Shown here piece by piece: positions 62,573 through 64,000 of a stretch of 64,000 nucleotides of DNA. The position numbers and the translations under genes were made by a program. Positions within the stretch are counted from its first letter, which is position 1; each line of letters opens with the position of its first letter. The stretch is from Arcobacteraceae bacterium (lineage in GTDB: Bacteria > Campylobacterota > Campylobacteria > Campylobacterales > Arcobacteraceae). The stretch is taken from positions 1-64,000 of the forward strand of contig JAGLOP010000012.1 in the NCBI GenBank assembly GCA_023138835.1. Direction: 5' to 3'. The notes below the pieces were generated by a model. That model ran no database searches, was not told the DNA's origin, and worked only from the letters and a program-made list of their open reading frames with translations.

Positions 62573-62600
62573 AAGGTAGGAATAAATTTTCCTACCTTTT
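62573..62600. terminator. bidirectional terminator between ruvC and rpsR
   Basis: An AAAAGGTAGGA/TCCTACCTTTT stem with an 8-nt loop and A/T runs on both sides lies between the converging ruvC and rpsR genes, so it can end both transcripts. Confidence 0.92.
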
Positions 62601-62616
62601 TTATTTTGATTTAGAA

Positions 62617-62877
62617 TTAGCTTCTAGCGTAAGCTGACTCTGCCATGTTATGAGTATTTACGATATATGGTACAAGTGCCATATGTCTTGCTCTTTTAAT
62701 AGCAACTTCAACTTCTTCTTGCATTCTTTTAGAAGTACCTGTAAGTCTTCTAGGCATAATCTTACCTCTTTCACTCATTGAAATCTTTAAAAGATCTAAA
62801 TCTTTATAATCAATTCCGTCTAATTTCATTGCACTGTATTTACAATATTTTTTTGCGAATCTTCTTCTTTCAGCCAT
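62617..62877 (-). CDS. rpsR: 30S ribosomal protein S18
   Basis: The start is the ATG at 62877 ([16 protein letters not shown]), preceded by AAGGATAA; the longer track start is spurious. The 86-aa product has the S18 core [28 protein letters not shown]. It binds 16S rRNA next to S6. It is the third gene of rpsF-ssb-rpsR. Confidence 0.96.
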   Translation of the reverse strand: MAERRRFAKKYCKYSAMKLDGIDYKDLDLLKISMSERGKIMPRRLTGTSKRMQEEVEVAIKRARHMALVPYIVNTHNMAESAYARS

Positions 62878-62908
62878 TTTATTATCCTTGAATTTTATGA
62901 ATAAATTC

Positions 62909-63415
62909 CTAAAAAGGAATTTCATCCGTATCTATATCTATTTCTGGTATCTTATGCTCTGGTTGTACAGGAGCATTTTGTTGCATACCGCCTTGAGGTT
63001 GATTGTATTGTTGTTGAGGTGCTTGATTGTATTGTTGCCCAGATGCCGGTTGATTATATCCACCAGAATTCTGCATATTATTACTATCAGCTTTTGAATC
63101 TAAAAATTTAAAATTCTCAACTCTTAATGTATGGTTACTTCTGTTGCTACCATCTTGAGCAGTCCATCTGTTTAAAACAAGACGACCTTCAAGCATAACT
63201 TTAGAACCTTTTCTAACATACTGATTTAAAATCTCAGCTTGTTTACCAAATACATCAAAATCTAAAAAGCAAACTTCTTCTTTTTGTTCACCTGTTTGTG
63301 TTTTGTATTTATGACTTGTAGCAATCGCACTTTTTGCAATTGCAGCACCACTTGGGATATATTTTAATTCAATATCTCTTGTTAAGTTTCCAATCATTAT
63401 TACTTTATTATACAT
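62909..63415 (-). CDS. ssb: single-stranded DNA-binding protein
   Basis: This 168-aa protein has the OB-fold N-terminus ([23 protein letters not shown]), a Gln/Asn/Gly/Pro-rich linker and the acidic C-terminal tip DTDEIPF that contacts partner proteins. It protects single-stranded DNA in replication and repair. It lies between rpsF and rpsR with 6 bp spacing to rpsF. Confidence 0.97.
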   Translation of the reverse strand: MYNKVIMIGNLTRDIELKYIPSGAAIAKSAIATSHKYKTQTGEQKEEVCFLDFDVFGKQAEILNQYVRKGSKVMLEGRLVLNRWTAQDGSNRSNHTLRVENFKFLDSKADSNNMQNSGGYNQPASGQQYNQAPQQQYNQPQGGMQQNAPVQPEHKIPEIDIDTDEIPF

Positions 63416-63421
63416 AGTAAA

Positions 63422-63778
63422 CTACTTAGCTGCTTTTTTTGCTGCCGCTTCAGTTTGCTTAGTCCAATGAGCAATCTCTTTTTTACTCTCTGATTTAATA
63501 AATATAAATCTTAGGATATTTTCATTAATTCTATAATTTCTTTCAATCTCTAGAATTGATTCTGTTGGTGCAGTAAAATAGAATACGTAGTAGTACCCTC
63601 TTTTATTTTTTTGAATTTCATAAGCCAATTTTCTTGAACCCATGTTATCAGTTGCTTTAATCTCTCCACCATTCTTTTCAATGATGCTCTTTACAAGTTC
63701 GATTTGACCTTGTGTTTCCTCTTCAGTAAGAGTTGGTTTAACTATAAACATAGTTTCATAATGTCTAATTCTAGCCAT
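63422..63778 (-). CDS. rpsF: 30S ribosomal protein S6
   Basis: This 118-aa protein starts [21 protein letters not shown] and contains the S6 core [23 protein letters not shown]. It binds 16S rRNA together with S18. The Lys/Ala-rich C-terminus is longer than in some species. It precedes ssb, and holA lies upstream. Confidence 0.97.
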   Translation of the reverse strand: MARIRHYETMFIVKPTLTEEETQGQIELVKSIIEKNGGEIKATDNMGSRKLAYEIQKNKRGYYYVFYFTAPTESILEIERNYRINENILRFIFIKSESKKEIAHWTKQTEAAAKKAAK

Positions 63779-63859
63779 TTGTTTTCTCCTTTTGGTAATA
63801 AGCCAAATAATTTAATTATTCAGCAAGGTAAAGGGCAGATTCCCTTTTGGAGGCTGATT

Positions 63860-64000
63860 TTATCTAAGAGAAGCTGAAAATCTTCTTATATAAGCTTGAA
63901 TATAACTGTTTGAATCGGTAATTTTAGAGCTTTTTAACTCAAGCTCCAACTTTAAAAGTTGCTCTAACATAAAAGTATATTGATCTTGCGAAAATTTTAC
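63860..64000 (-). CDS. holA: partial gene: C-terminus of DNA polymerase III delta-type subunit
   Basis: The last 46 codons of a minus-strand gene run off the right edge: FMLEQLLKLELELKSSKIT and the final AYIRRFSASLR. The helix pattern and the position directly upstream of rpsF match holA in Campylobacterota (clamp-loader delta subunit). The start lies beyond the window, so identity is inferred mainly from context. Confidence 0.6.
   Translation of the reverse strand, partial: VKFSQDQYTFMLEQLLKLELELKSSKITDSNSYIQAYIRRFSASLR

Noticed and set aside
1-64000. tRNA, rRNA or tmRNA genes
   Set aside because: I saw no cloverleaf-like or rRNA-like segments in the intergenic regions; all larger gaps are explained by attC sites, the IS end, a pseudogene or promoters.

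Overview
This is a single, very AT-rich chromosomal window from a Campylobacterota (Epsilonproteobacteria), most likely a member of the Arcobacter group. The evidence is gene content and order: secG/frr/pyrE; fabH-plsX-rpmF-DUF177-ndk-ferredoxin-peroxiredoxin; a soxCDYZ-type cluster; and holA-rpsF-ssb-rpsR, all arrangements typical of that phylum. The genus is inferred, not proven. No rRNA, tRNA or CRISPR array was seen.

Layout. 0.1-6.1 kb: a plus-strand run with a BAX-inhibitor-like protein, a ThiD2-like thiamin protein, secG, a polysaccharide deacetylase, frr, pyrE, an RDD protein and an MFS carrier, with a bioC-like methyltransferase on the opposite strand. 6.1-16.2 kb: minus-strand genes for a response regulator-PAS protein, bioF, YraN, a cysteine-type formate dehydrogenase-like molybdoenzyme, a CHASE4-GGDEF cyclase, thiS, a MidA-type methyltransferase, a TolC-like protein and argD. 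16.3-19.2 kb: pyrB, pabB, pabC and an SspB-like ClpXP adaptor candidate. 19.2-24.8 kb: fabH-plsX-rpmF (rpmF is absent from the ORF track), ndk, a ferredoxin, a Fur/PerR-type regulator divergent from a 2-Cys peroxiredoxin, and a rhodanese. 24.8-34.9 kb: a long minus-strand sulfur-oxidation cluster running cytochrome c, SQR-like flavoprotein, soxC, soxD, soxY, soxZ, metallo-beta-lactamase, MOSC, DUF302, flavocytochrome-c-type flavoprotein and thioredoxin. It probably oxidises sulfur bound to the SoxYZ carrier; soxA, soxB and soxX are not here. 34.9-35.4 kb: a gene graveyard with a decayed MOSC copy and a 30-bp match to dxs. 35.4-50.2 kb: two paralogous histidine kinases bracketing dxs-hisC-pheA-lysA, then a racemase, a KamA-family radical SAM enzyme that appears to start at a non-standard ATT codon, YcaO and a rhodanese.

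50.9-60.9 kb is the most unusual region: seven attC-like recombination sites, each just 3' of a minus-strand gene or gene set, with no integron integrase in the window. I read it as a cluster of attC sites lacking an integrase (CALIN), i.e. an integron cassette array. Cassettes encode a DUF805 membrane protein, a 91-aa unknown, a 1242-aa protein that may be a defence gene, a lipoprotein, three secreted proteins, a lipoprotein/unknown pair and a formate/nitrite transporter. The last attC is split by an IS110-family element whose long 5' noncoding end looks like a bridge-RNA locus: it shares a 9-mer with the other IS end and a 7-mer with the target flank. The window ends with ruvC and the rpsR-ssb-rpsF-holA operon.

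A second cross-cutting signal is a promoter motif, TGTGAC-N6-TGTGAC-N10-TATAAT, found four times with fixed geometry (12.6, 49.6, 55.9 and 61.8 kb). It lies upstream of the diguanylate cyclase and of two genes or operons in the cassette region; the fourth copy has no evident ORF downstream. This suggests an unrecognised regulon that links the core chromosome with cassette genes.
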